Of a stretch of DNA of 64,000 nucleotides, positions 11,851 through 23,489 are shown piece after piece. A model generated the notes under the pieces. The model made no database searches and was not told the origin of the DNA. It saw only the letters and a program-made list of their open reading frames with translations. Source of the DNA: Paguma larvata (Eukaryota; Chordata; Mammalia; Carnivora; Viverridae); the NCBI GenBank assembly GCA_030068075.1, contig CM057826.1, positions 96,027,804-96,091,803 on the forward strand, written 5' to 3'. Made by a program: the position numbers and the translations under genes. The number at the start of each line of letters is the position of its first letter. Position 1 is the first letter of the stretch.

Positions 11851-12789
11851 TGAGAGTGTCTCCACCCACCCAGAGGGAAAATGAAATGAGCATGCACCTA
11901 CCTGATAAATGATTGCTGATTTGTGTGGGAAAATCAATATCTGTGGGGAAAAAATGGCTTTGAACTAAGGTTCCCCTCCTGAGCCAACAGAATCATTCAT
12001 CCAGAACAACAGACAATTGAAATCCTTCCCCACCCATTTACATACAGCTACTCCCAGATCTCTGGAAGATACTGTATTAAGATTTGAGCCACAGGCTTTG
12101 GTCAGTGCCTCCTTGAGCTGTCGCTTTTGATGTGGGCTTAAAATCTCAGGTCACAGGGAATAAACTCCTTTTCACTGGTAGAGACAAGAAGGAAAGGAAC
12201 ATGTGCTCTGGGCAAGGAACCAGCTCAGAGTTTAACCCAGTCTGTTCAGGAGAGATGGAGAAGGAGAGGGTGGGGAGTATCCGGATACAAACTGAAGCTT
12301 CTAAGTAAACGGCCTTGACTTGGCATACAGAGGCAGCCTGAAAGAAGGAAGTACTTATACACCACCCTCTACAGGGAGCATCTGATCCAGCCACACGCAC
12401 CCTGGGTCCTCATTTTCCCGTTCCACAAGTTACATGGGTACTGAATTAATCCTTTCTGCTCGCTACTCTGATTTTACCGAATGTGAGACCTTTGCCCCAA
12501 GTCTTCTCACCTATTCAGAGTAAACAAATTAGGTCTCTATTGTCTGCAATCCTCTTATGCAGAGATAACGATTTTTCTCCAGCCTCCAGATGTTGTAACC
12601 TTGTGGAGTATAGTATGTGCACAGTGCTAGCTCATCTCATTTTAGTCTACCTTTCAGGGAGGGTTGAGGGGGTCAGATGCTCTAGATGAAGGTAATGTTC
12701 AGCTCTTCACTGTTGACCAGCCTCATCTCCATTTAGTTCCTTGGAGAAACAGTGCTTCTGAGATAGTAGGTCTGGCTCCTTAATCTAGA
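11851..12789. other. Unassigned sequence
   Basis: No gene or named repeat recognised. Confidence 0.4.
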
Positions 12790-12905
12790 CAATTATCAAA
12801 ACCAACCAGAGGGCTGTATAAAAATCCACATTTCTGGGCTGCGCCCAGATCTACTAACTTGGAATCTCAAGGGTGGGTATATGAGTGAGGACACTCCAGA
12901 TGGAT
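12790..12905. mobile_element. MER5A-like fragment
   Basis: 'gagggctgtataaaaatcca' with 'catttctgggctgcgccc' and 'agatctactaacttggaatc' parallels the MER5A core (…agggcttgttaaaacacagatttctgggccccacccc…). Confidence 0.5.
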
Positions 12906-13884
12906 AGCGGCAGAATTGAACTGAGTTAGCGGATGCCCAGCTGGTGTCTTGGAGAATTGCTTGGTGTGGGAGAAAATCCCCTACATTTGATAACCAGAAG
13001 TGTAAGAAGGAAAGCATTCTGTGTGAACAGTGAAGGAGAGACACACAGAAGTGAGTTTTTCCTTTACAATTGAACTCAGTTAAAAACCAGGATAATCTTG
13101 TCCATTTTTCTCCCTTGAGAGGTTTCTAGTGTAAAGCACGTGGCCCCACGTGTACACATGTATAAATTACTCGGCCACAGTACAGTCTCCCTCAGAATTC
13201 TTTCTAGCCGTCAGCTGACTCACTTTTCTGCTTTTGCTTCCGACCCCTACAAAAACTGGTCATTTGCAAAAGCCCAACCATTTAGTTTTAGGCTTCTCTA
13301 TGCTGAAATGCTTTTTCCGAGCAGATGAAATCCCCTGATTTCTTTGAGGACATGCCTAAATGTTTCTTTTGAAATCGGCTTTTGAACTTAGCTTTCAGCT
13401 ATACATCATATTTAGAACATTTGAGGAGTCCAGAGTAATCAGAAACTAATAATTTTCAGCTCTGGGGAAAGTAATGAACATATTATGATTCTTGGCTAGT
13501 CAGAAGAGGCCTTTTCATTATGCTATCATGGTCTTGAAAGAACAAAGGACTTTTCCAACTAATCCTAAATAGGCCCAAAGTCATTTACAGTCCCTTCCAC
13601 TGCCAAAAGATAGAAGGAGTGGGCACCTTAAAAATACCTTTTATGAGCAGTCTTCTACAACAACAAGCATCTCAGTGACAATTTGGACAGACACACAGGG
13701 GACAGAACAGGAAGGGAATTTTTAACTCTAAAGGTAAGAGGGTCAGGGACACCCATGAGATGAAATCACAAATCTGGGTGCAAAATCACCTTACCGCCTC
13801 CTAATTTTTTATTTGTCTGATCTGATTGTTTTCTTGTTGCTGAACCGCAGCTTCCTCTGAATAACAGCAATGGCAATCATGAGA
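12906..13884. other. Unassigned sequence
   Basis: No gene recognised. A consensus-like donor (AAAG|GTAAGAG) occurs at 13731-13737, but the nearest acceptor is weak. Confidence 0.4.
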
Positions 13885-14100
13885 ATTCATATTTTTTGAG
13901 GGCTTACTGTACCTAGCACTGCGAAGACTTTCCCTACAGAAAACTGTGGTGGTAAATTCTGTTCCACCTTTCCTTCCCATTTTATAGATGGGAAAGTTGA
14001 GGCAAAAAAGAATGTGAGTGCATTATCTGAGGCCACAGGTACCAAACTGGACTCCAGAGTCTGTGCCCCTAACTCCCAGGCCACACTGTCAATAATTTTC
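13885..14100 (-). mobile_element. MIR SINE
   Basis: 'ttactgtacctagcactgcg', 'cccattttatagatgggaaa' and 'cccaggccacactgtc' match MIR in reverse orientation over nearly full length. Confidence 0.65.
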
Positions 14101-14459
14101 TCAGCCCTGTTGATAGATGCACAGGAAAGGACCCCCTTCCACCTGCACCCCACTCTCATGCAGGTGTCGTTATCAACTCCATTGCACCCAAGAGATGGCC
14201 CTTGATTTCTCTTGTAAGGTCATCGCTCAGTTATTCCTGAAGCTCAGAATTCCCTTTTCACACCACTCTGTTTCCAGCTTCAGATATAACCAATCTGTGG
14301 CATATGCTCCTTTCTTCCACCACACCTTGGGCTCCTACATGGTGGTATCCAATGGTGAGACTCAAGTCAAAATTGCTCTAAACAATCAATACGTGGAAGT
14401 AACTATTTTCAGGTTTTATCCTTATTTGAATAGTTATGAAACAGCAGGAATAGTAGAAG
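14101..14459. other. Unassigned sequence
   Basis: Nothing recognised. Confidence 0.4.
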
Positions 14460-14690
14460 CAGCAGCAGTAACACGTACCATTAATGAACATTTTGTATGA
14501 GGCACACTCTGTTTGTCGAATCTTTGCCTCCTTGAATCAATTCAAACACCATGCAAGGTTGATGTTACTGCCTCCACCTTAGAAATGAAAAAAGAGAGAC
14601 TCAGGAAGATTTTACCCAATGTTATAAGCTAAGCTACTAAGCTGGGAATTGGTATGTGATTCCAAATCCATTCTATCAGCTTCTGCCCTT
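14460..14690 (-). mobile_element. MIR SINE
   Basis: 'ccttagaaatgaaaaaagag', 'agactcaggaagattttacc' and the terminal 'tgattccaaatccattctat' follow the MIR reverse complement. Confidence 0.55.
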
Positions 14691-15344
14691 TGAAACTAAT
14701 AAGACTAAGAAGCCTTTTTTGGAGTTTCCACCCACTTCCAGTCACTGGGCTGTGTTTGTTTTCTCCATCGCATGTTTAATAGGTTCTGTTTACCAGGAAG
14801 TTTTTTATTTACTCACTTATTGTCTAATTTTTAAAAGGAAACTGAGAAAAAAGTTGAAATAGCATTCTAGAGTGACATCCGAGGCTCTGGGATTGCATTG
14901 TGTTCCTACCCAAAGGGTCATAATAGTATCTCACAGATAGTGCTTGCTCCTCATCACTGTCTCCCCCCTCTGCTGGCAGCTCTTCTTTTTAATCTCTCTC
15001 TGCCTCCACACTTTGAGTGTCTGTTTGTAGGAAAAAAGTGTTAGAGCATCTACCCAGTGCTATAAAAAATATTTCTCTTTGTCTTTCAAACCTGGTCAAC
15101 TGTATTTGAAAAGATTAAAAAATTACACTTAAGTCATTTGAGCACTTTGCTCTGGATTACAGCGGTGGGACCTGAGAATTAGGACTCACAAAGCCCTTTG
15201 ACAGCAAATCCATCAGGAAAGCAACCGAGTTAGGCAAGACTAATGGGGCCCCCTGCTGTTGGCCCGAGGTCTCCTCTTTCTGCAGGGGATACTATCCCCC
15301 ACTTCAGTCCTTTTTTTGCTCTTTCTTGGCTCACCATTCAGACA
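14691..15344. other. Unassigned sequence containing a CTCF-like core
   Basis: No gene. The complement of 15245-15262 reads CCAACAGCAGGGGGCCCC, matching the CTCF core except at one G/A position. Confidence 0.4.
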
Positions 15345-15570
15345 ACATTGTATGGTAGAAAGAACAGGCTTTGGGGCCTGAAGGATTGGGTTTGACTTAG
15401 TTCAACTTCTCACTGGCACCTTCTGAGCTTCAATTTCATCTGCTCAGAGAGGGTTGTAATACCTCCCTGTAGTGTTCTGTAGGATTCAGAGAGATAATGG
15501 TGAACAAGGAACATCGCATTTGCCTGGTACATAGCAGGCGCTCATCAGATATGAACATCTTCTGAGTGGT
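15345..15570 (+). mobile_element. MIR SINE, nearly full length
   Basis: Starts 'tgtatggtagaaagaacagg', continues with 'ctttggggcctgaaggattg', and ends 'tggtacatagcaggcgctca'. This is the full MIR order in sense orientation. Confidence 0.75.
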
Positions 15571-15587
15571 TTCTCTCCTTCTGAATT

Positions 15588-15811
15588 TACAATGCCCACC
15601 TGCTTTTGACTGACTGATTGATTGACATTGTGAGCAGAGGAGGGGCAGAGACAGAGGGAGACAGAGAATTCCAAGCAGGCTTGCCACAGTCATCACAGAG
15701 TCCTACGTGGGGTTCAAACTCACCAACCTTGAAATCATGACCTGAGCTGAGATTAAGTCAGACGTTTAACCTACTGAGCCACCCAGGTGCCCCTACACTG
15801 CCCACCTACTT
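15588..15811 (-). mobile_element. CAN-SINE with 18-bp TSD
   Basis: Body 15606-15793, reverse, with 'actgagccacccaggtgccc' as the head complement. The A-tail side is shortened to 'tgactgactgattgattgac'. Flanks TACAATGCCCACCTGCTT and TACACTGCCCACCTACTT differ at 2 of 18 positions. Inserted just beyond the 3' end of a MIR. Confidence 0.92.
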
Positions 15812-15944
15812 AAACAAGAACTCAGTTGCTTTCTCCTTTTGTGCCATTTATGTTAGCATTTGCCTATAATGTCAGCGTATGTAAGTTGAGGCCTGAGTTG
15901 CCAGCAATATAATGGAAAAATGATACTCAACATTTATTATGATT

Positions 15945-16145
15945 GAGGGTTCTGGAGTCCTGCTGAGTGAGTGGCTTTGCCACTGACCAGCTGGGTGGAG
16001 CAAATAACATCTAAGCCTCAGGCTCCCTCTCTGTTGAAGGAAATAAGAGTACCTTCTTCATGGGAATGATCCTATCTCAGCACTTGGTAGACGTCCTGAC
16101 ACACAGTATATGTTAAATACATTTCAGCTATTAATATTATTACTG
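15945..16145 (+). mobile_element. MIR SINE
   Basis: 'ggttctggagtcctgctgag', 'gccactgaccagctgggtgg' and the tail 'gctattaatattattactgg' are MIR in sense orientation. Confidence 0.7.
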
Positions 16146-16183
16146 GTTATGAAGACTAGTATTTATAAATAATTTAATTTTAA

Positions 16184-16422
16184 GGAATCAGTCTTGGGTC
16201 ACCTGGGTGGCTCAGTTAGTTAAGTGTCTGACTCTATAGATTTTGGCTCAGGTCATAATCTCATGGTTCATGAGGTCGAGCCCCATGTTGGGCTCTGTGT
16301 TGGCAGGGTGGAGCCTGCTTGGGATTCTCTCTCTGCCTCTCTTTCTCTGTCCCTGCTCCACTCTCTCTCTCTGTCTCTCTCTCTCAAAAAAAAAAAAAAA
16401 AAAAAAAAAGAAATCAGTCCTG
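16184..16422 (+). mobile_element. CAN-SINE with long pure A tail
   Basis: Body about 16196-16409. Head 'cacctgggtggctcagttag', then the B-box side, a CT block, and an uninterrupted A tail of 24 nt (16386-16409) in place of the usual AATAAATAAAC. Flanks GGAATCAGTCTTG and GAAATCAGTCCTG are the target-site duplication. A long homogeneous tail suggests a relatively recent insertion or tail re-expansion. Confidence 0.92.
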
Positions 16423-16599
16423 ATTCAAACTTACCCTTATAATAACATCACTTTTTCCTGTATTCTGAGTGAAAGAGAGAGGAGCAGAGCCAGAGTTACA
16501 AGCCAAGAAATGCTCAGAGTCCTAAGAATGCCCAGGGAGGGTCATATGTGTGAGTGGCCAGTGACATCTGGTATCCTAATTCAAACAACAGCTAACACA

Positions 16600-16848
16600 T
16601 ATATCATGTTTATGATATATATACCACACATTTTAGATGTTTTACATATACTGATTAATTGCATCCTCACCCACATTCCATAAAATATTATTATGATCAT
16701 GACCGTTTCATAAATAAGGAAAATTGGGCATAGAGAGGTTAAATGACTTTGCCTAAGACTACACAGTCAGTGTCAAAAGTCAGGATTTGAACCCAAGAAA
16801 TCTGGCTACAAAGTTTACCCTCTAGGTTACTATATTGTAGAAAACTAC
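16600..16848 (-). mobile_element. MIR SINE, nearly full length
   Basis: 'ttgggcatagagaggttaaa', 'tgactttgcctaagactaca' and 'caggatttgaacccaagaaa' are a clear MIR reverse complement. Confidence 0.8.
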
Positions 16849-17074
16849 TAAATTTAATATTGTGTTCTTGATGAAAGAACTTAAATTCCGACAACTGACT
16901 GCCTAATTGAGCTTTAAAGCACATGAGAAATGGGGATCCCTCACTTTCTGCATTCCATTTGGAATTCCATTTGTATATTTATTTAATCAGGTAAATCCCC
17001 AATGAAGTGTATGTCCTTGGGTTCCAGGCCTCCCTGGAGGCTGGGCCTTAAGGAAGCACAAAAATGGAAGAGCC

Positions 17075-17597
17075 CCTTCCTAACCTCCGTGTGTAGGAAG
17101 AATTCTAAGGTCACCCCAAAGACTCACACTCTTGAATAATCCTGTCCCCTTGAATGCAGGCGGTACTTGTGACCAGCTCTAAGTCAATGGAGTACGGAGA
17201 AGGTGATGGATGTCACCCCTGTGAGGATGTTACAGAGCGAGAGTCTCCTGCTGGCCTTGAAGAAGGAGGTCACCATGTTGTGAGAAAGCCTGAGAAGGGC
17301 CACATCCAAGGAACCGCGGAATAGCCCCCAGTGGACAGTGGGCAAGAAAGTGTGGCCTCAGACCCACAGTTACCCAGAGCCCAGTGCAGCCCACAACTCT
17401 GTGAGCTTGGAAAAAGGCCCTGACATCCAGAAAGAAATGCAGCCTGTCAACACCCTGATTCCAGCCTTGTGAGGCCCTAGGCACAGGACACAGGCAAGCC
17501 GGCCCCAGACTTTCAACCCAGGGAAACTGTCAGATAAAAAAGATGTGTTGTTTATGATCGTGTGTCATGTAGCAATAGAAAATAAATATGCACTGCC
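17075..17597 (+). mobile_element. MLT1-type MaLR LTR, sense
   Basis: Begins 'ttctaaggtcaccccaaaga'. It then has 'ccttgaatgcaggcggtac', 'gaaggtgatggatgtcaccc' and 'ctgctggccttgaagaagga', and ends 'cagataaaaaagatgtgttg', 'catgtagcaatagaaaataa'. These blocks follow the order of an MLT1-family LTR. No internal retroviral region adjoins it. Confidence 0.65.
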
Positions 17598-17764
17598 TTT
17601 GTCATCAGGTAGGTGGGTAAACTGGACTTGACAAGACTAGATAATACTGGAGTAATTAGACAAAAACCTTCTAAGTAATCGAACTCCTTCATCTAGGACC
17701 AAAGAGTGTCTTCCAGGCATTAAATTAAAAATTTAAAAGAAGAAATACAAAGAGCGTAGAACTT

Positions 17765-17935
17765 AAAAAAAAAAAAAAACCTATGTGAGGTGATGAATGT
17801 GTTCATTAACTGGATGGGGGGAGCCCTTGCACAATGGATACATATATCAAGTCACCACAATAAATACATTAAATGTCTTACCATTTTACATGTCAACTGT
17901 ACCTCACTAAGGCTGAAATTGAAAAGGAGGAGGAG
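17765..17935 (+). mobile_element. L1 3' end
   Basis: 'ctatgtgaggtgatgaatgt', 'caatggatacatatatcaag' and 'gtcaactgtacctcactaag' are the L1MA/L1MB-type 3' UTR end in sense orientation. It is preceded by an A run at 17766-17780. Confidence 0.7.
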
Positions 17936-18742
17936 GAGAAATAATATAGGCAGATTCCCTAACTAGGACTGAAAAAAAAATTCCAATGGAGATGTTTTAT
18001 CCCTTTGAGTTAATGTTTTTCCCAACTGGACATTTTGCTTCTTTCGCAAAGCTGTAGACTAGAGGAGCAGAGGGCACCTCAGAAACCTAGCTCCTCCGTT
18101 CCCCTGGCTCCAGGAAGGACCCCACCTAAATCCAATTTAATGAAGAGGTGTCTACTCTTGAACTTCTCCCTTGACATTCCAATGACTTAAAACCTTCAGC
18201 TTCAGAAAATTCTTCCTACCCACTGCAAGTTCTCCTTCCTAAGCCTGCTTTCCTTTGGCCCTTCTAGGAGGGGGGAAAGCAGGCTGTCTGCATCCCATGC
18301 ACAGCAACACTTCATATATTTGAAGACAGATAAATCCCTCTTAATGCTCGTCTTCCTGAGGCCCAAATCCCCTCGCTCCCACCCCATCTCTCTGGTTCCC
18401 TGAAGTCTCTTGAAACGGCTTCTTGCTACCTACGCCTCATTCTTACAAGAGTATATGAACACCCAACCTCAGGAGCCACAATTCTCCATCAGGATAGCAG
18501 ATCAGAGATCCTATTTTACCACAATCCAGCTAAAGAGAGCCCCACAGATTGTATGGGGGCGGAAAGATCAGGAACAAGAAACAGGGAAGGATTAAGGAAC
18601 CAAGAACTGGTGAAAATTCTTCTTAGGGAATTAAGCAGGCGCTGGCAGATGCAAGTAGGAATTATTTCAGAAAGAGACTTTATGGTGGACATTGTAAAGA
18701 GAACTGGGAGTTGAAGAGAGATATGACCTGAGTAATTTTTAT
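17936..18742. other. Unassigned sequence
   Basis: Nothing recognised. Confidence 0.4.
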
Positions 18743-19366
18743 CGGCGTTTCTCAAAGTGTGATTCCAGGGCCAGTGACATCAACATCTCTGGTATTCATT
18801 TCCACGGGCTGCCAAAACGAATAATCGCAGAACAGTGGCTTACAACAACACAAATGTATTCTCTCGTAACTAGTTCTGGAGGCTGGTAGTCCAAAATGAA
18901 GGTAGAAGCAGGAACATGCTGTATGAGGGGAAGATCTGTTCCACGGTTTTCTCTTAATTTGTAGTGATGCTGTCAATTACTGACAGTCCTTGTCTTGTAG
19001 ACTCATTGCTCCAATCTCTGTCTCTGTTGTCACATGGCTTTCTCTCTTGTGTCTCAGTCTCTGGGTGTCTTCTTTTCTTGCGGGAATACCAGTCAAATTG
19101 AGTTAATGATCCACTCTACTCCAGTACAACCTCATTTTAACTAATTAAGTCTGTAATGTCCCTGCTTCTAAAATAATGTCCCATTCTGAGGCCCCAGGAA
19201 GGATATGAATTTTCAGGAACCCAGGAATTAGTTAGAGATGCAAATCCTTGGGCCCCACGCAAGACCTACTCAATCAGAAACTCTGGGAGACAGGTCCAGC
19301 AAGATGATCTAACAAGTCCTCCAGGTGATTCTAATGCTTAGGGGTTTTAAAAACCACTGGTTTTGA
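18743..19366. mobile_element. MER5A element split by an LTR insertion
   Basis: Left arm 18743-18790 ('gcgtttctcaaagtgtgatt'). Right arm from about 19222 ('ttagttagagatgcaaatcc' through 'caggtgattctaatgctta' to 'aaaaccactgg'). Joined, the arms give the MER5A order, so the LTR between them inserted later. Confidence 0.75.
18791..19221 (-). mobile_element. MLT1-type MaLR LTR, antisense, inside MER5A
   Basis: 'acgggctgccaaaacgaata', 'gtggcttacaacaacacaaa' and 'ctagttctggaggctggtag' are the reverse complement of an MLT1 3' end. 'aggccccaggaaggatatga' with 'attttcagg' is the complement of the 5' part. Insertion junctions are approximate. Confidence 0.7.
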
Positions 19367-20724
19367 TACAAGTGAGACACTTTCCAAAATACACCAAAGT
19401 GACCTTGACTTGGAGTTCAGAAATGCATAAAAACAGGAGAGTATCCTCAGCAACCTGCAGTTAAGAGGAGTAAACATCTGGACCACTTCATCTGAGACTG
19501 GGTCCTCAAGTTTATTTTGGTGAGGAAACATGCTATTTTGTTATGAGCACATTTAGAGGGTGTGTTGCACACACAGATCAGGAACCCATGTGTGGCTGTT
19601 TTGTGTCATTGTGCACTCAAGGACCATCCAAGGAAATCCCTGAGTGAGAAAGATTTTGATATTCAATCACAGTTCATAAAGGGCCCTCCGCCCCTGCTGA
19701 AAGGGCTCATCCTTCCCCTAACAGTACAAAGGATCCTGAGGGAAGTGAACTCCAGAATCCAAACAAAGCCCCAGAAACTGGTCTGAGACCCCAAAGTGGC
19801 AAATCAGGGATCAAGGCACTCCAGGAGGAAAATACACCGGCTCTTAGAGCACAGGAAGAAGAGAAGCCATCCCCAAAGGAGACATTTCCAGCTTCCCCTT
19901 TGCTGAATAAACACACCTGCCTGGGATGCTAGATGAAGCTCCTGAATTTTAGTACCGTCAGCAGAACTTCCTGGCCGTCTGGGAAGCTTCATGCTGTATC
20001 CTTCAGACTTGCTGAGTTTTTATTGCAGAGTGTGGCCTGGAGACTTTGACTGTCTCTCGGGGTGCAGTAAATGAAGGGACATGAAAAGAAACCATGATAG
20101 CATTCAAAACGTCCCTTGCACAGTGTGCAATGGAAAATAATCGCACTGAAAATAAATGGCAACGTGTCCTTTGGGGACTCCGCACTGCTGCCTTGGTCCT
20201 GGTTTTCTCTTCTTCTGGAAGGAATTATGCAGTGACGGCGGCTTCTGCACAAGCTGCGGTCTCAGGTTTCCCAGACAATATCCTGACTTTGGATGTATGT
20301 GTCTCAGCAAGATATATGTCCATCGGCCTGGGAGAGTCCAATAGCTGCTTGGTGGCTTGTTAGAAGAATGAATATATTAAGCAAGGCAGCAGTTTTTTAT
20401 TTTTAAAATTCAGGCTCTTTCTGACTCAGACATGCCTGGAGGAATAATATTCTCCTCACAGCTTAAAATCTTCTTGAGAGAGAAACGGGGCCATTTAGAT
20501 CATCACGTATTACTCATATTCTGCATCTATCCTATAGTGTGTTTTGAGATTTGGGGAATTCACATGCCACTTGGGTTCTGTATCTAAATAAAAGTGGATG
20601 TCATTGCTTACCTGCCACATCTGTAGACAAGTTTGGTGGGGGGTGGAGCTTGAAGGGGACCCCTCAGAGGTTAAGAGCAGGAGATGAAAGAAGACCTTAT
20701 GTAGATAATACCTACCACCTCTTT
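19367..20724. other. Unassigned sequence
   Basis: Single-copy-looking, no named repeat. The several overlapping frames at 19.99-20.36 kb on both strands suggest compositional openness rather than a gene. Confidence 0.4.
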
Positions 20725-20893
20725 ATATGCCTTTCACCTTCCCCTCCATCACCCCTCCCTACTCAACCCACCCACACCTTCCCCCATATCTATTTACCCC
20801 TCCTCCTTCCCCCTGCCCCGCCCAAGCCCCCTCACCAACCAACCCAGCAGGGAGGCCTGTATCCTTCACCTGCCCTGTGACCACCACTCCCAG
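20725..20893 (+). repeat. C-rich polypyrimidine stretch
   Basis: About 170 nt dominated by C and T, for example 'cctcctccttccccctgccc', ending with CCCAG at 20889-20893. It could serve as an unusually long pyrimidine tract for the candidate exon that follows, or be simple low-complexity sequence. Confidence 0.6.
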
Positions 20894-20949
20894 CAGCGCG
20901 CTGCTACAAGTTCCGTTTCCAGCAGGTGGACACAAAGAGGGGCAGAAGG

Positions 20950-21379
20950 TGAGGCATGTCTCCCCATTTCACCCTCAACCCTCACTCCTCACAGGAGGAA
21001 AAGGCACTTAGCAATATTCCTAACGCAGAGGGAGGAAACCAAGCCCAGTACAAGTGTTTCTTGGAAAGTGAAAGCGCCCTTATGTGCTGCACCTGCATAT
21101 TCTAATATTTACTCCTAGGCCAGCCCGCTGTGGGGCACAAAACCCAAGCAGCTGTGCCCAAGACACAGGAGGCAGTTAGCCTGTGAAAAATTCACTAAAT
21201 CCATGGGTTCTGAAATGCCTAGAGGATCTAGTGAGAGATTAGCCATCACTAACCAATGTCAAAGCCGAGCAGACCTATAAAAAGGGAAAAAGAAAAAAAA
21301 AAAAAGAGCGCAGCAGGGCACACTTCCTGTTCACTTCAGCATCAGAGTCTTCAGCCAAACTCAGGGCTGGCAGGGTAGG
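20950..21379. other. Unassigned sequence
   Basis: Nothing recognised. An A-rich patch lies at about 21284-21305. Confidence 0.4.
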
Positions 21380-22330
21380 AAGTGGTGAATAGTCAGTCTG
21401 GAAATGTAGCCGTGTTATGTTGTGTCTGTTTTTTAATCAGCTTCATTAATGAGCAGATTTATTTAGATGCCACTAAATTATGGTATAACATAACAAGTCT
21501 TGTGCAAACAAAATACGGAGCACCTGAAATCTTTGTGGTGGTTTCACCAAATGCTCTCCTAAACCCTGTCAACAGTACCACATCAGGAGCATGCCCATAA
21601 AGCATAATGTTAAAAACAAGGGATTCCCCTAAGCTATTATACGCAGCTTGATGAATCTTTTTAATTAGAAAATTTGAAATGTAATGCATAATGTCCTAAA
21701 CAGGGTCCCGCATGATTGCCATATTATGTGTAGACTCTTAAAAAAAAAAATCCCTTTTGAGTTTCCTGCTGTTTCTGCCTCTTTGGCACATAATTACTTA
21801 ACATTTCTCTTTTGTTCCAGACTTTTTACAAACTTTCTCCCTCCCCCCCCCCCCAGTGCTTTTTTAATGGGCTTGTCTCTCTCGCATTTCCTGTCATGGA
21901 GTAGGAGGATACATTTTTATTTTGTAATAAGGTTGCTTAAATCGCTTCCTCAATCTCTCTCTGGAGAACAGGGTTTCAATAAAAACATTTCAGGGGCTCT
22001 CAGAAGGTCTTTCCTTTGTTGTGCACTGCTAGGGAGGAGGGGAGAAAATGGAACCGACTGTCGTGGATCCGAGCCCGGCAATGAGAGAACAGACATGTCT
22101 AGAGAGATTAAGTACAAACTGGGAGGGCGGGGGTTGTTCTCCACACTTTCAACAGCAGCCGTCTGCCCGCCCCCCTCTGTCCCTGGGGGCAAACAGGAAA
22201 GAAAAGTGTTAGGTTGCCTTCCCATACTCCCTTGCTGGCAGCATTGCTCCTTCTCGGGGCCCATTTGTGTGCAGGCTGGTAGTGACAGAGTGACTTCTTT
22301 TATCCCTCTTGAAAATATTTATGGCTAAAC
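21380..22330. promoter_or_regulatory. Candidate conserved non-coding block (inferred)
   Basis: About 950 bp without any repeat I can recognise. It has homeodomain-type cores ('cttcattaatgagcag' near 21441, TAATTAG at 21662-21668) and a GC-box-like GGGCGGGGG near 22123. The 214-codon frame across part of it has a poly-Leu/Ser/Pro composition and no splice context. Enhancer function is inferred from motif content only and conservation could not be tested. Confidence 0.3.
21842..21854 (+). repeat. (C)n run
   Basis: Thirteen consecutive C within 'ctccctcc…agtgc'. Confidence 0.9.
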
Positions 22331-22791
22331 ATTGGAAATTGCCCTGGGAAGTAGCCCTATAAATTTCCTCATGACCCCCACCTTCTCCTATCTTGAAACT
22401 CAAGATGAATCAATCCTAAACTGAAAAAAGGGAGGAAGAACTTCCAAGGGTGAAATCTGATAGCAATTTCTTATCTTATTGGCAACTCTCTGAGTCTACA
22501 TGAGCCACTTTGTTTGTCACGGGTGACTGACCACTGGCTGGGAAAACACAATTCCTGTAGGGAGTTTCCAAGGCTGAGCCGGAGAAGTCTTAACGACACT
22601 CCACCCTGTTTCATGGAGAGTGACACCTCATTTTGCAGACTGATAAGCAAGCATGCCTGACCTGAAAGGAGGTCGCCCCCTCCAAAACACTCTGTGGCAG
22701 AAAGCGAACAGTTGGAAACTAAATGGGCCCGTGGGGGCTCTGTTGGGATTCAGTGTGGGCCTCCTTTGCCCATGAATGTGATGGGTGGGGG
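22331..22791. other. Unassigned sequence
   Basis: Nothing recognised. Confidence 0.4.
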
Positions 22792-22839
22792 CCTCCCTCT
22801 CATCTGGATTCTCTGCCTCCCTCTCATCTGCATTCTCTG
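22792..22839 (+). repeat. 24-bp tandem duplication
   Basis: Two adjacent 24-bp units beginning CCTCCCTCTCATCTG and ending ATTCTCTG, at 22792-22815 and 22816-22839, with a single mismatch. Confidence 0.95.
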
Positions 22840-23489
22840 TTAAATGCAAAAGGTAAACCCATTTTATGTATTTCCACTCAAAAATGACCCAACTGCAACT
22901 GGGGACAAAAGTCAAATCAGCTGCCAATTCAGTAGCCTTATAAAAAGAGGACTGATTGGCTCATCTAAAAGAAGCAGGGACATCAGCGATCAGGTGTGGT
23001 CCAAACAAGGTCCTGAGTCTACACTTTGTGGTTCTCTTGGCTATGGATATATACGGAATCTCCATGGGTAGTTTCTACTGTTAAGCTATTATCAAGATGG
23101 CTATGAGAGTTCTGGACCTTATATCGACACATAACAGTGTCCATCCCAACATTCTAGGCAAGAGTCCTAAGATCTGTCTTGATTGGGTTACACTGATCAC
23201 GTGTCTTCCTCCTGAATAGATGACCACGATCAGGAAAACAGAATGTGCCTCCTGTCTTCATTAAATTAACTAGGAATGACCACTAGACCATGGCATATTA
23301 GGTTTAACTATCTGAAACTGGAAGAGTCAATGATTTTTTTACTTGTAAAAATAGTAATTTCGTATGGTTCAACCTAACACATAAGATGTGTGTGGAAAAG
23401 GAGGAAAGCCAAATCAACATCCAAGTGGTTAAGAAAGTGGGTAGGAAACCAATGGGTCTAATGTGTGATCACTGCAGGGAACAGAGGCT
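22840..23489. other. Unassigned sequence
   Basis: Nothing recognised. Confidence 0.4.

Noticed and set aside
5095..19221. Possible retroviral protein remnants next to the LTRs
   Set aside because: The three LTR-type elements are solo MaLR LTRs with no adjoining internal coding region.
21684..22328. 214-codon plus-strand frame
   Set aside because: Crosses a poly-C run and pyrimidine-rich sequence, has low-complexity composition and no splice or start context. Better explained as non-coding.
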